NCBI RefSeq assembly: GCF_026616195.1
Contig: NZ_JANHDH010000002.1
Location: forward strand, 124,001 to 188,000
Direction of reading: 5' to 3'
DNA length: 64,000 bases
Source of the DNA: Haloarchaeobius amylolyticus
GTDB lineage: Archaea; Halobacteriota; Halobacteria; Halobacteriales; Natrialbaceae
The position numbers were made by a program, and so were the translations under genes. Shown piece after piece: positions 1-8,516 of this stretch; the first letter of the stretch is position 1, and each line of letters begins with the position of its first letter. The notes under the pieces are model-generated. The model ran no database searches, was not told where the DNA came from, and was given only the letters and a program-made list of their open reading frames with translations.

Positions 1-1134
1 GGTCTGGTGGACCACGTCGTCGATGGCGAGCCGTTCCGGGGTGCCGGGCTCGACCATCCCGGAGAAGTCCGCGAGGTCGTGGTCGAAGGCGTCCGCCATC
101 CCGAGGTCCTTCAGGGCCTGGTTCAGGCCGACCGCGGAGCCGAAGGTGAACTTCGGGAGGACGACCCGACCCTCGTTGGGTTCGAGCGCGTCGAACAGGC
201 CGTGGAGGGCGTCTGCGTCCAGGTTCTGCTCGTAGGATTCGAACTCGCCTTCGGGCGGCAGGATGACGACCATGCTGGCCGCGTCGCCCTCGTAGGGCAG
301 CTCGACTGCCTGCGCGCCGTCGACCTCGGCGTAGGGGACCGACAGCTCGGACTGGCGCATGAGGGGGACCTGCGTCTCGGCGTCGTCGAGGGCGGTGAAG
401 GTACCCTGGCTGGTCGCGTCCTCCGGGAAGGTGTTGACCCACTGGGCCTTGAAGTAGACCGCGTTGGTCCCGACGAGCCGGGTGTCGTCCGTGATGGTGC
501 CCGGCGAGAGCAGGTCCTGGATGCGGTCCTCGGTCTGGTCGGCGACCCAGTCGTTGATGGTCACGCGGGCCGGTTCGGGCTCGGCGACGAAGTCGAGGGT
601 GCGGAGGCCGGCGCCATAGTTCCGGGCGATGACGTCGAGGTACTCCTCGCTGAAGGGGTAGTCCGACTGCCCCCAGAGGGCGTTCACGAGGTCGAGGCGG
701 AAGCTCTCGTCCTCGGCGTCGGCGGGGGTGTCGATGGCGAGGTCGAGCCGGTTGAACGTCGGGTGGAGGTCTGCCTGGTCCTCGACGTAGTGCAGCGTCT
801 CGGCGATCTGGGCCTCGGTGTCGCCGCGGGCACCCGCCCACACCATCGCCATCGCGAGCGAGATGGAGAGCGGCGAGACGAACAGGTTCTCGCCCGGCTT
901 CGCGGCCACGCGGTTGTGGTGCAGGTCCAGGGCGAACGCGGTGTTGGCACGGACCTGCTCGCGGAGCGTGTCCGTGTCGACGGCCGGGTCGGTGTCGCGG
1001 GCGAGGTCGGAGGCGAGCAGGCCGGGCGTCACGGTCGAGCCACCGTTGCCGAGGCTCCCGAGACAGCCGGCCAGGGCCGGGATGGAGAGCGCGCCCGCCA
1101 GGGCGAGCACCTCTCTGCGGTTCCAGGTGTTCAT
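1..1134 (-). CDS. Serpin-family protease inhibitor, secreted lipoprotein (3' part outside window)
   Basis: The first 378 codons are present; the C-terminus with the reactive-centre loop runs off the window edge. The N-terminus has a twin-arginine pair (R6-R7), a hydrophobic stretch and a lipobox LAGC with Cys24, so it is probably Tat-exported and lipid-anchored. The mature part reads as a serpin: NLFVSPLSISLAMAMVWAGA (helix B), then GTNAVYFKAQW, the VVILPPEG strand and LPKFTFGS. Serpins trap serine or cysteine proteases through the exposed loop; without that loop the target class cannot be judged. The ATG at 1132-1134 is the natural start because the signal peptide begins directly after it. 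Confidence 0.9.
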   Translation of the reverse strand, partial: MNTWNRREVLALAGALSIPALAGCLGSLGNGGSTVTPGLLASDLARDTDPAVDTDTLREQVRANTAFALDLHHNRVAAKPGENLFVSPLSISLAMAMVWAGARGDTEAQIAETLHYVEDQADLHPTFNRLDLAIDTPADAEDESFRLDLVNALWGQSDYPFSEEYLDVIARNYGAGLRTLDFVAEPEPARVTINDWVADQTEDRIQDLLSPGTITDDTRLVGTNAVYFKAQWVNTFPEDATSQGTFTALDDAETQVPLMRQSELSVPYAEVDGAQAVELPYEGDAASMVVILPPEGEFESYEQNLDADALHGLFDALEPNEGRVVLPKFTFGSAVGLNQALKDLGMADAFDHDLADFSGMVEPGTPERLAIDDVVHQT

Positions 1135-1212
1135 GCCGGTACAGAGGTGCTCCGAGCTTATCTCGGCGCGCTTACGTAAAAGAGCGATTTGAACCTGGCG
1201 AGAGCACGGCGC

Positions 1213-1965
1213 TCAGTCTGCGGCCTGCTGTCGGCCGAGCGCATACTCCCGGGTCACGTCGACCAGGGCCTTCCGGTACCCGCTCTCGCTCGGGTCGTCG
1301 GCCAGCGTTGCGAAGTGGCGCTTGAATCGCTCGACGCTCACGTCCGGCGCGTCGCTCGCGGCCACGCGTGCGAGTTCGTACATCGGGTGGTCGTCGTCGA
1401 CGAGGTCGTGGCGTTCCACCAGCGCGAGCGCGAAGGCCGCGTTGACCGCCGTGATGTCCGGGTCGGCACCCGGCTGGATGGGCATGAGCCCGGCCCGTGG
1501 CGGGCTCGGCTGGTCGGCGACCGCCGCGGCGAGGCTCGATTCGAGGAAGGAGACGAGCTTCTCCGGCGGGGACACCCGCATCGTGATGTCGTCGGCGTAG
1601 ATGTCCTTCATGTGGTTGGCGATCTGGTAGCAGTGTGCGACCTTGCGGCGCTCGACGCTGTTGCCCGCGAGGCCCAGGAAGAGGGCCTCGTCGGTCGACT
1701 GGACGTGCGAGGGGTGTTCCTCCTCGTAGCGCACCATGTGCGCGAACTCGTGGATGGTGAGTTCGCGGGCCATCACGCTCGTCGCGGCCCGTCGCGAGAT
1801 GTTGAGGACGTGGTGGTCGTCGTAGTGGCCTGTCCAGGTCCGCTCGTCGGGGTCCTCCCTGACGTGGACGCGGATCGGCAACTCGACGTCGGCCTCGGTC
1901 TCGAAGAGGTCCCGGGCGCTCAAGAAGGGAGCCGTGGGCCCGGAACCCTGTACGCGAACCTCCAT
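1213..1965 (-). CDS. DUF5781 family protein with HExxH metallopeptidase-like motif
   Basis: A 250-residue haloarchaeal protein beginning MEVRVQGSG. Residues 72-76 are HEFAH in the context LTIHEFAHMVRYEEEH, the zinc-binding signature of gluzincin-type metallopeptidases, with acidic residues downstream (TDEALFLG) that could give a third ligand. The family is uncharacterised and its substrate is unknown. It is divergent from the EF-2 gene with about 220 bases between the two starts; family members are, as I recall, often found near translation genes. I chose the ATG at 1963-1965 because the conserved-looking N-terminus starts there; an in-frame ATG at 1993-1995 would add ten residues. Confidence 0.8.
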   Translation of the reverse strand: MEVRVQGSGPTAPFLSARDLFETEADVELPIRVHVREDPDERTWTGHYDDHHVLNISRRAATSVMARELTIHEFAHMVRYEEEHPSHVQSTDEALFLGLAGNSVERRKVAHCYQIANHMKDIYADDITMRVSPPEKLVSFLESSLAAAVADQPSPPRAGLMPIQPGADPDITAVNAAFALALVERHDLVDDDHPMYELARVAASDAPDVSVERFKRHFATLADDPSESGYRKALVDVTREYALGRQQAAD

Positions 1966-2153
1966 GCTATACTCTCTCAAGCGTTCGGGCGTCATGAGGG
2001 TTCCGGCTACGTGAACCGTTGCCGATAGTGGGTACCGGGTCGAGATTCGGCGGTCAACCGGGGAGTACTGTGCGTACCATTGACTCACCAAGTCGTTCTG
2101 AGGGCCCCGAAAACGGGCGTCTCACGGTGTCACGGCGAATCGAAAACAGCATA

Positions 2154-2160
2154 CTTTTAC
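2154..2160 (+). promoter_or_regulatory. TATA-like box of the EF-2 gene
   Basis: The T-rich box cttttac is centred about 28 bases before the EF-2 ATG at 2185. That is the spacing expected if transcription starts at or next to the start codon, giving a leaderless mRNA. Confidence 0.65.
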
Positions 2161-2184
2161 CGCCTTCGTCGGTACGCAACACCA

Positions 2185-4371
2185 ATGGGTAGACGAAAGA
2201 AGATCGTCGAACAGTGCGAACGGCTGATGGACAAGCCGGAGCAGATCCGGAACATCGCCATCGCCGCGCACGTCGACCACGGTAAGACGACACTGACAGA
2301 CAACCTGCTCGCCGGGACGGGCATGATCGCCGACGAAGGTGAGGCGACCAAGCTCATGATGGACACGGAGGAGGACGAGCAGGAACGTGGGATCACCATC
2401 GACGCGGCGAACGTGTCGATGACCCACGAGGTAGACGGCGACAACCACCTCATCAACCTCATCGACACGCCGGGCCACGTCGACTTCGGTGGCGACGTGA
2501 CCCGTGCGATGCGTGCCGTCGACGGCGCGCTCGTCGTCGTGGACGCGGTCGAGGGCGCCATGCCCCAGACCGAGACTGTCGTCCGTCAGGCACTCCGCGA
2601 GGGTGTGAAGCCGGCCCTGTTCATCAACAAGGTCGACCGCCTCATCTCCGAGCTGCAGGAGGGTCCCGAGGAGATGCAAAAGCGTCTCCAGAAGGTCATC
2701 GGCGACGTCAACGAACTCATCGCCGGCATGACCGAGGACATGGACGACGTCGACGACTGGACGGTCTCCGTCCAGGACGGCACCGTCGCGTTCGGGTCCG
2801 CCCTGTACATGTGGGGTGTCTCGGTGAACTCCATGCAGCGCACCGGCATGGACTTCGGCGACATCATCGAGCTCGAGCGCGCGGACAAGCGCAAGGAGCT
2901 CCACGAGAAGACGCCGCTCTCGAACGTCGTGCTCGACATGGTCGTCGAGCACTTCCCGGACCCCATCGAGGCCCAGCCCCGCCGTATCCCGCGCATCTGG
3001 CGCGGTGACGACGAGTCCGAGATCGCAGAGCAGATGCGTCTCGTCGACGACGACGGCGAGGTCGTCTTCATGTGTACCGACATCCACATGGACCCCCACG
3101 CTGGCGAGGTCGCGACCGGTCGCGTCTTCTCCGGCACCATGGAGAAGGGTCAGGACCTCCACGTGTCCGGCACCGCCGGCACGAACCGCCTGCAGTCCGT
3201 CGGACTGTTCATGGGTGGCGAGCGCGAGGAAGTGGACCACGTCCCCGCGGGGAACATCGCCGCGGTCACGGGTCTGAAGGACGCCATCGCCGGCTCCACC
3301 GTCTCCTCGCTGGAGATGACCCCGTTCGAGTCCATCGAACACATCTCCGAGCCGGTCATCACGAAGTCCGTCGAGGCGAAGAACATGGACGACCTGCCGA
3401 AGCTCATCGAGACGCTCCGTCAGGTGTCCAAGGAGGACCCGACGATCCAGATCACCATCAACGAGGACACGGGCGAGCACCTCATCTCCGGGCAGGGCGA
3501 GCTCCACCTCGAGGTCATCACCCAGCGCATCGAGCGCAACCAGGGCATCCCGGTCATCACCGGTGAGCCCATCGTCGTCTACCGCGAGGCGCCGCGCGCG
3601 GAGACCGGCGAGGTCGAGGGCATCTCCCCGAACCGCCACAACCGGTTCTACATGACCCTCGAACCGCTCAGCGAGGACATCGTCGAGACCATCCGCATGG
3701 GTGAGGTCTCGATGGACATGCCCGAACTGGAGCGCCGTGAGGCCTTCCAGGAGGCCGGCATGGACAAGGACACGTCCCAGAACGTCGAGCACATCTTCGG
3801 GACGAACCTCCTCATCGACGACACGAAGGGTATCCAGCACCTCAACGAGACGATGGAACTCGTCATCGAGGGGCTCGAGGAGGCCCTCGAGGACGGCCCG
3901 CTGGCCGCCGAGCCCGTCCAGGGCGCGATGCTGCGCCTGAAGGACGCCCGCCTCCACGAGGACACCATCCACCGTGGCCCGGCCCAGGTCATCCCGGCAG
4001 TCCGGGAGGCCGTCCACCGCGCGCTCATCCACTCGGGTGTCGCGCTGATGGAGCCGATGCAGGACGTCCGCATCGACGTGCCGAACGAGCACATGGGCGC
4101 CGCCTCCGGCGAGATCCAGGGTCGCCGTGGCCGCGTCGACGACATGTACCAGGAGGGTGACCTCATGGTCGTCGAGGGCATCGCGCCCGTCGACGAGATG
4201 ATCGGCTTCTCCTCCGACATCCGCAGCGCGACCGAGGGTCGTGCGTCGTGGAACACGGAGAACGCCGGCTTCGAGTTCATGTCCGACAGTCTCCAGGAGG
4301 AGAAGATCATGGAGATCCGCGAGCGCAAGGGCATGAAGCTCGAGCTGCCCGAGGGCGCCGACTACCTGTAA
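2185..4371 (+). CDS. fusA: Translation elongation factor aEF-2
   Basis: A 728-residue GTPase that drives ribosomal translocation. The G1 motif AHVDHGKT lies near residue 29, followed by DTPGHVDF (G3) and NKVDR (G4). His596 sits in TIHRGPAQ, the loop whose histidine becomes diphthamide in archaeal and eukaryotic EF-2. Length and domain order are normal for the family. The start at 2185 follows a well-spaced TATA box. Lysine and acidic residue use is typical of haloarchaea. It stands close to EF-1 alpha and uS10, as in other haloarchaea where translation factors cluster in the str region. Confidence 0.98.
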   Translation: MGRRKKIVEQCERLMDKPEQIRNIAIAAHVDHGKTTLTDNLLAGTGMIADEGEATKLMMDTEEDEQERGITIDAANVSMTHEVDGDNHLINLIDTPGHVDFGGDVTRAMRAVDGALVVVDAVEGAMPQTETVVRQALREGVKPALFINKVDRLISELQEGPEEMQKRLQKVIGDVNELIAGMTEDMDDVDDWTVSVQDGTVAFGSALYMWGVSVNSMQRTGMDFGDIIELERADKRKELHEKTPLSNVVLDMVVEHFPDPIEAQPRRIPRIWRGDDESEIAEQMRLVDDDGEVVFMCTDIHMDPHAGEVATGRVFSGTMEKGQDLHVSGTAGTNRLQSVGLFMGGEREEVDHVPAGNIAAVTGLKDAIAGSTVSSLEMTPFESIEHISEPVITKSVEAKNMDDLPKLIETLRQVSKEDPTIQITINEDTGEHLISGQGELHLEVITQRIERNQGIPVITGEPIVVYREAPRAETGEVEGISPNRHNRFYMTLEPLSEDIVETIRMGEVSMDMPELERREAFQEAGMDKDTSQNVEHIFGTNLLIDDTKGIQHLNETMELVIEGLEEALEDGPLAAEPVQGAMLRLKDARLHEDTIHRGPAQVIPAVREAVHRALIHSGVALMEPMQDVRIDVPNEHMGAASGEIQGRRGRVDDMYQEGDLMVVEGIAPVDEMIGFSSDIRSATEGRASWNTENAGFEFMSDSLQEEKIMEIRERKGMKLELPEGADYL

Positions 4372-4402
4372 CCCGGTTCTCCTTTCTCTCCCGTTCTCGC
4401 GA
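4372..4402 (+). terminator. Pyrimidine-rich tract after EF-2
   Basis: Immediately after the EF-2 stop the sequence is a run of T and C (ttctcctttctctcccgttc). Archaeal termination often occurs at such U-rich tracts. No stable hairpin precedes it, so this is a tentative call. Confidence 0.35.
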
Positions 4403-4458
4403 CCGCCCAGCCGCGGGTCTGTCGGCGAAGGTGACTGTAAGATACGCTATCAGGAACG

Positions 4459-4470
4459 TTTATTCTATAC
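4459..4470 (+). promoter_or_regulatory. TATA-like box before the small zinc protein gene
   Basis: The AT-rich stretch tttattctatac is centred about 28 bases before the GTG at 4493, supporting that start and a leaderless transcript. Confidence 0.55.
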
Positions 4471-4492
4471 CGCGATACATACGGAACGTAAC

Positions 4493-4822
4493 GTGCCCGC
4501 AGGTTGCCAACACTGTGGTCGTCGGCTCGTCCCGGTCGGTGTCCACACCACGGTCGTCTCGCCGCCCATCACCGCCGGTGGCGGGTCAGAAGAGGAGCAC
4601 CCGGACGAGTCGATACCGGCGGGCGAGCGCGAGGAGTTGCGCCGGGAGGTGGTCGACCTCGCAGAGCGCACCGTGGTCGTGCGCGCGGTCGCGCTGCGGC
4701 CGGACGACCCCGAGCCGGTCGTCGCGGAGTGGTGTCCCGACGCGTCCTGTCCCGGCCAGAGAGAGGCACGGGAGGCCGTCACGGCGCACCTCGCACAGCT
4801 GGCCGAGACGTACCGGGAGTGA
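4493..4822 (+). CDS. Small CxxC-containing protein, function unknown
   Basis: A 109-residue protein starting at GTG 4493. It begins MPAGCQHCGRRLVPVGVHTT, a CxxC knuckle, and has a second Cys pair near the C-terminus in EWCPDASCPG, so it may bind one zinc with the two pairs. Between them lies an acidic helical stretch. A TATA-like box at the correct distance supports GTG rather than an internal start. I do not recognise the family. It stands alone between EF-2 and a convergent small membrane protein gene that ends 22 bases further on. Confidence 0.65.
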   Translation: MPAGCQHCGRRLVPVGVHTTVVSPPITAGGGSEEEHPDESIPAGEREELRREVVDLAERTVVVRAVALRPDDPEPVVAEWCPDASCPGQREAREAVTAHLAQLAETYRE

Positions 4823-4844
4823 GCAGTCTTCGATTCTCCGAGGA

Positions 4845-5063
4845 TCAGAACGGCAGGTAGCTGTCGTACAGGTCGTCGATGCGGTCGTTTATCGCGGAGC
4901 CGTCCTGTGACCCCCACGGGTAGCGCGAGAAGTAGAAGCCACAGGCGACGATGATGGCGAGGGTCTGGGCGAGTTCCGGGGCGAGGACGCTCCCGACGAG
5001 CAGGATGACGAACGCGAGGACGCCGGCGACCACGACGTCGAACAGCTGTCGTGCGATGGACAT
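4845..5063 (-). CDS. Small membrane protein, function unknown
   Basis: A 72-residue protein with two hydrophobic segments: VVVAGVLAFVILLVGSVLA (about residues 10-28) and LAQTLAIIVACGFYF (about residues 31-45). It is followed by the tail RYPWGSQDG and an acidic, tyrosine-containing C-terminus. No catalytic motif is visible. It is divergent from the ACT/homoserine dehydrogenase pair. Similar short two-helix proteins are common and mostly uncharacterised in haloarchaea. Confidence 0.65.
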   Translation of the reverse strand: MSIARQLFDVVVAGVLAFVILLVGSVLAPELAQTLAIIVACGFYFSRYPWGSQDGSAINDRIDDLYDSYLPF

Positions 5064-5131
5064 ACGGGAGGCTTCGGCCGACGAGACAAGAAGTCACCGA
5101 AGGTGAGGAGAGTTTTGCGAGTGGCTGAAGG

Positions 5132-5138
5132 CTTATAT
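5132..5138 (+). promoter_or_regulatory. TATA box upstream of the ACT/homoserine dehydrogenase pair
   Basis: The box cttatat is centred near 5135. Adding the usual 27 bases puts the transcription start at 5162-5163, exactly at an ATG that opens a 16-codon ORF, not at the ACT gene itself. Confidence 0.65.
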
Positions 5139-5162
5139 CGCTCAGGAAGGTCAGACCTACGT

Positions 5163-5213
5163 ATGGACCGACGACGCGCCGTGTTCTTCGCGGGTGATTT
5201 CGATGGCGACTGA
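5163..5213 (+). CDS. Putative 16-codon upstream ORF (leader peptide) of the ACT-hom pair
   Basis: From ATG 5163 a frame encodes MDRRRAVFFAGDFDGD and stops at TGA 5211-5213, overlapping the start of the ACT-domain gene (ATG 5203) in another frame. The TATA box would place the mRNA 5' end at this ATG, so ribosomes could start on it leaderlessly. A GGTGAT sequence (5193-5198) inside it could then serve as the ribosome-binding site for the ACT gene. It contains no run of threonine, isoleucine or methionine codons, so classical attenuation is not suggested. That it is translated is inference. Confidence 0.35.
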   Translation: MDRRRAVFFAGDFDGD

Positions 5214-5736
5214 CGTCTCCGAGACGCGGCGAGCGTACACAGTCCGGCTGGAACTCGTCGACGAGCCGGGCGAGCTGTTGCGCGCGCTCCGTCCCATCGC
5301 GGACAACGGAGGGAACCTGCTCTCGATATTCCACGAGCGCGGGAACCTGACACCGCGGGGGAACATCCCGGTCGAGGTCGACCTGGAGTGCTCGCCGAGC
5401 CGCTTCGAGGACGTGGTCCAGGGCCTGCGCGACGCCGGCGTCACGGTGACGCAGGCCGGGGCCGACCAGTACACCGAGCAGGTGAGCGTGCTGCTCGTCG
5501 GGCATCTCGTCGAGACGGACCTCTCGGACACGCTGGAGACCATCGAGGAGTGCAGTGGGGCCTCGGTCATCGACTTCGCGCTGGACGCGCCGGCCGGGAC
5601 GGACGACGTCTCGAGCGCGCGGGCACAGCTCGCGGTCGAGCCGGGCCAGACCGAGGAGGCGCTCGCGGTGGTCCGCGAGGTCGCCGAGAAGAAGGAGCTG
5701 CGTGTCGTCGAACCGCTCGTGGAGGGAGACGCATGA
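5203..5736 (+). CDS. ACT-domain protein, probable regulatory subunit for homoserine dehydrogenase
   Basis: A 177-residue protein with two ACT-like repeats (about residues 8-80 and 90-165). The first carries the typical LVDEPGELLRALRPIADNGGN turn, where ACT domains bind amino acids. The adjacent homoserine dehydrogenase is short and lacks the C-terminal ACT domain found in many bacterial enzymes, so this protein probably supplies feedback control in trans, by threonine or another pathway amino acid; the ligand is inferred. Its stop overlaps the next ATG (ATGA at 5733-5736), which implies translational coupling. I chose ATG 5203 because GGTGAT lies four bases upstream; a GTG at 5194 is the alternative. 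Confidence 0.8.
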   Translation: MATDVSETRRAYTVRLELVDEPGELLRALRPIADNGGNLLSIFHERGNLTPRGNIPVEVDLECSPSRFEDVVQGLRDAGVTVTQAGADQYTEQVSVLLVGHLVETDLSDTLETIEECSGASVIDFALDAPAGTDDVSSARAQLAVEPGQTEEALAVVREVAEKKELRVVEPLVEGDA

Positions 5737-6680
5737 AGGTCGCCGTCCTCGGTGCGGGCGCGGTCGGACGCTCGGTCGCGCGCCTCGCGGGCGAGCACGG
5801 CCACACCGTGACCGGTCTGGCGGACTCGAGTTCCGGCGTGACGAACCCCGACGGCATCGACGTGGACGCGGTGCTCTCGCGGAAGTCGGCGCGTGGCTAC
5901 GTCGGCGGGGCCGACCCCGAGGTGGTGCTCGACGGCGAGTACGACGTCCTCGTCGAGGCGACGCCGACCACACTCGGCGACGCCGAGCCCGGCTTCTCGC
6001 ACGTCCGGACCGCGCTGGAGCGCGACCGGCACGTCGTGCTGGCGAACAAGGGCCCGGTGGCCGAGCGCTACGGCGACGTGATGGACCTCGCGGCCGCGAG
6101 CGAGGGCGAGGTGCTGTTCGAGGCGACCGTCGCCGGCGCCATCCCGGTGCTCGGCACCATCGCGGACTACGGCCCTTCACAGGTGACCGCGGTCCGCGGC
6201 GTCCTGAACGGGACGGCGAACTTCATCCTCTCGCGGATGGCCGCCGAGGGGCTCGACTACGAGCACGTCCTCGCGGAGGCACAGGACCTCGGCGTCGCCG
6301 AGGCCGACCCCGCCTTCGACGTCGAGGGGACCGACGCCGCCCTCAAGTGCGTCATCCTCTCGAACGTGCTCGCCGGCGGCGAGACGGAGTACACCCTCGA
6401 GGACGCGGACGTCGACGGCATCGTCGACATCCCGCCGAGTGCACTCCAGCTCGCGCAGTCCGACGGGCGCACCGTCCGTCTCGTCGGCGAGGCGACCCCG
6501 ACGGGCATCCGGGTCGGCCCGCGACTCGTCCCGACCGACAGTCCGCTCGCGGTGACCGGGACGGAGAACATCGTCCAGCTGGAGACCGACCACGCGGGCA
6601 CGCTCGCGCTGCGCGGTCGCGGGGCCGGTGGCGACCCCACCGCGAGTGCGGTGCTGGCGGACGTCGCGCGCCTCGAGTGA
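5733..6680 (+). CDS. hom: Homoserine dehydrogenase
   Basis: A 315-residue NAD(P)-dependent oxidoreductase that reduces aspartate semialdehyde to homoserine, the branch step to threonine and methionine. The N-terminal Rossmann motif GAGAVGRS spans residues 7-14. LANKGPVAERY contains the conserved lysine of the family, and the substrate-binding region reads FEATVAGAIPVLG followed by VRGVLNGTANFIL, the family signature. The protein ends after the catalytic domain, with no ACT extension. A GGAGGGAGA sequence precedes the ATG, which overlaps the stop of the ACT-domain gene. Confidence 0.95.
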   Translation: MKVAVLGAGAVGRSVARLAGEHGHTVTGLADSSSGVTNPDGIDVDAVLSRKSARGYVGGADPEVVLDGEYDVLVEATPTTLGDAEPGFSHVRTALERDRHVVLANKGPVAERYGDVMDLAAASEGEVLFEATVAGAIPVLGTIADYGPSQVTAVRGVLNGTANFILSRMAAEGLDYEHVLAEAQDLGVAEADPAFDVEGTDAALKCVILSNVLAGGETEYTLEDADVDGIVDIPPSALQLAQSDGRTVRLVGEATPTGIRVGPRLVPTDSPLAVTGTENIVQLETDHAGTLALRGRGAGGDPTASAVLADVARLE

Positions 6681-6753
6681 CGCCCTTTGGTGTGTCTTCG
6701 CACGCCAAACCGCAAGACGGCGACGGGGTGTCGTGAGGCCCGTATCGAAATGG

Positions 6754-6760
6754 TTTTAAC
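6754..6760 (+). promoter_or_regulatory. TATA-like box of the EF-1 alpha/uS10 operon
   Basis: The box ttttaac is centred about 55 bases before the EF-1 alpha ATG, so the transcript would carry a leader of roughly 28 bases. The leader contains a weak GTGA ribosome-binding element about 10 bases before the ATG. Confidence 0.5.
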
Positions 6761-6811
6761 TGTTTCTGCCGAAAGATTCCCACACAGCGCCTCTGCGCGT
6801 GAGATACAACA

Positions 6812-8077
6812 ATGAGCGACAAACCGCACCAGAACCTGGCCATCATCGGCCACGTCGACCACGGTAAGAGCACACTGGTCGGGCGACTCCTCTTCGAGAC
6901 GGGGAGCGTGCCCGAGCACGTCATCGAGCAGTACCGCGAGGAAGCCGAAGAGAAGGGCAAGGGCGGCTTCGAGTTCGCCTACGTCATGGACAACCTCGCC
7001 GAGGAGCGCGAGCGCGGTGTAACCATCGACATCGCCCACCAGGAGTTCGACACCGACGAGTACTACTTCACCATCGTCGACTGTCCGGGCCACCGCGACT
7101 TCGTCAAGAACATGATCACCGGCGCGTCCCAGGCCGACAACGCCGTTCTCGTCGTCGCCGCCGACGACGGTGTCGCGCCCCAGACCCGCGAGCACGTCTT
7201 CCTGGCCCGCACGCTGGGTATCGGCGAGCTCATCATCGGCGTCAACAAGATGGACGTCGTCGACTACGGCGAGGAGAAGTACAAGGAGGTCAAGGCGGAG
7301 GTCCAGAACCTGCTGAAGCAGGTCCAGTTCCGCTCCGAGGACGCGACGTTCATCCCGATCTCCGCGTTCGAGGGTGACAACATCGCCGAGCGCTCCGACA
7401 ACACCTCCTGGTACGACGGGGACATCCTCCTCGAGGCCCTCAACAACCTGCCGGAGCCGCAGCCGCCGACGGACGCGCCGCTGCGCCTCCCGATCCAGGA
7501 CGTCTACACCATCTCCGGCATCGGTACGGTCCCGGTCGGCCGCGTCGAGACGGGGATGCTCAACACGGGCGACAACGTCTCGTTCCAGCCGTCCGACGTC
7601 GGTGGCGAGGTCAAGACCATCGAGATGCACCACGAAGAGGTGCCCCAGGCCGGCCCCGGTGACAACGTCGGGTTCAACGTCCGTGGCATCGGCAAGGACG
7701 ACATCCGCCGCGGTGACGTCTGTGGCCCCGCCGACGACCCGCCGTCGGTCGCCGAGACGTTCCAGGCCCAGATCGTCGTCATGCAGCACCCGTCCGTGAT
7801 CACGGCCGGCTACACGCCGGTCTTCCACGCCCACACGGCACAGGTCGCCTGTACCATCGAGTCCATCGACAAGAAGATGGACCCGTCCTCGGGCGAGGTC
7901 GCCGAGGAGAACCCGGACTTCATCCAGTCCGGCGACTCCGCGGTCGTCACCGTCCGTCCGCAGAAGCCCCTCAGCATCGAGCCGTCCGGCGAGATTCCGG
8001 AACTCGGCTCCTTCGCAGTTCGTGACATGGGCCAGACCATCGCGGCTGGCAAGGTCATGTCCGTCAACGAGAAGTAA
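6812..8077 (+). CDS. tuf: Translation elongation factor EF-1 alpha
   Basis: A 421-residue GTPase that delivers aminoacyl-tRNA to the ribosome. Visible motifs are GHVDHGKST (G1), ERGVTID (G2), DCPGHRDF (G3), VNKMD (G4) and PISAFEG, followed by two beta-barrel domains with GRVETG. Length is normal for archaeal EF-1 alpha. The stop is three bases before the uS10 ATG, so both are surely co-transcribed, the usual haloarchaeal arrangement. Confidence 0.98.
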   Translation: MSDKPHQNLAIIGHVDHGKSTLVGRLLFETGSVPEHVIEQYREEAEEKGKGGFEFAYVMDNLAEERERGVTIDIAHQEFDTDEYYFTIVDCPGHRDFVKNMITGASQADNAVLVVAADDGVAPQTREHVFLARTLGIGELIIGVNKMDVVDYGEEKYKEVKAEVQNLLKQVQFRSEDATFIPISAFEGDNIAERSDNTSWYDGDILLEALNNLPEPQPPTDAPLRLPIQDVYTISGIGTVPVGRVETGMLNTGDNVSFQPSDVGGEVKTIEMHHEEVPQAGPGDNVGFNVRGIGKDDIRRGDVCGPADDPPSVAETFQAQIVVMQHPSVITAGYTPVFHAHTAQVACTIESIDKKMDPSSGEVAEENPDFIQSGDSAVVTVRPQKPLSIEPSGEIPELGSFAVRDMGQTIAAGKVMSVNEK

Positions 8078-8080
8078 ACA

Positions 8081-8389
8081 ATGCAGCAGGCACGCGTCCG
8101 GCTCGCGGGAACGAGCCCCGACGACCTCGACAACATCTGTGACGACGTTCGCGAGATCGCGAACAAGACAGGTGTCAACCTGTCGGGTCCCATCCCGCTG
8201 CCGACCAAGACGCTCGAGATCCCGACCCGCAAGTCCCCCGACGGTGAGGGGACTGCGACGTGGGAACACTGGGAGATGCGCGTCCACAAGCGTCTGATCG
8301 ACCTCGACGCCGACGAGCGCGCACTTCGCCAGCTCATGCGGATCCAGGTCCCGAACGACGTCAGCATCGAGATCGTCCTCGAGGACTGA
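8081..8389 (+). CDS. rpsJ: Small-subunit ribosomal protein uS10
   Basis: A 102-residue protein of the 30S subunit head. The conserved segments [20 protein letters not shown] and [14 protein letters not shown] are unmistakable. It starts three bases after the EF-1 alpha stop and is expressed from the same promoter. Length is typical for archaeal uS10. Confidence 0.98.
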   Translation: MQQARVRLAGTSPDDLDNICDDVREIANKTGVNLSGPIPLPTKTLEIPTRKSPDGEGTATWEHWEMRVHKRLIDLDADERALRQLMRIQVPNDVSIEIVLED

Positions 8390-8403
8390 CCCGAGGGCCG
8401 AAC

Positions 8404-8418
8404 GACGGCTTCGCCGTC
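8404..8418 (+). terminator. Hairpin after uS10
   Basis: A perfect 6-bp stem (gacggc/gccgtc) with a three-base loop lies 15 bases after the uS10 stop. It is followed by pyrimidine-rich but not strictly T-rich sequence. It may mark the operon's 3' end. Confidence 0.4.
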
Positions 8419-8485
8419 GCTCTCTCGCGCAGTTCCGTCGTCCGCACCTCGGTCGCGAATCTTACTCTCTTTCGCACCACCCGAA

Positions 8486-8494
8486 TCTTTAGTA
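8486..8494 (+). promoter_or_regulatory. TATA-like box of the rhomboid gene
   Basis: The box tctttagta is centred 27 bases before the ATG at 8517, matching a leaderless transcript. Confidence 0.6.
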
Positions 8495-8516
8495 GCGACG
8501 CCGCCCGAGTGTAACT

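Noticed and set aside
3961-3975. Programmed site or unusual codon at the diphthamide histidine of EF-2
   Set aside because: It is an ordinary CAC codon; the modification is post-translational.
2122-4092. A 656-codon open frame antisense to EF-2
   Set aside because: Shadow of a conserved gene; it has Asp/Val/Leu-Arg low complexity typical of antisense frames here.
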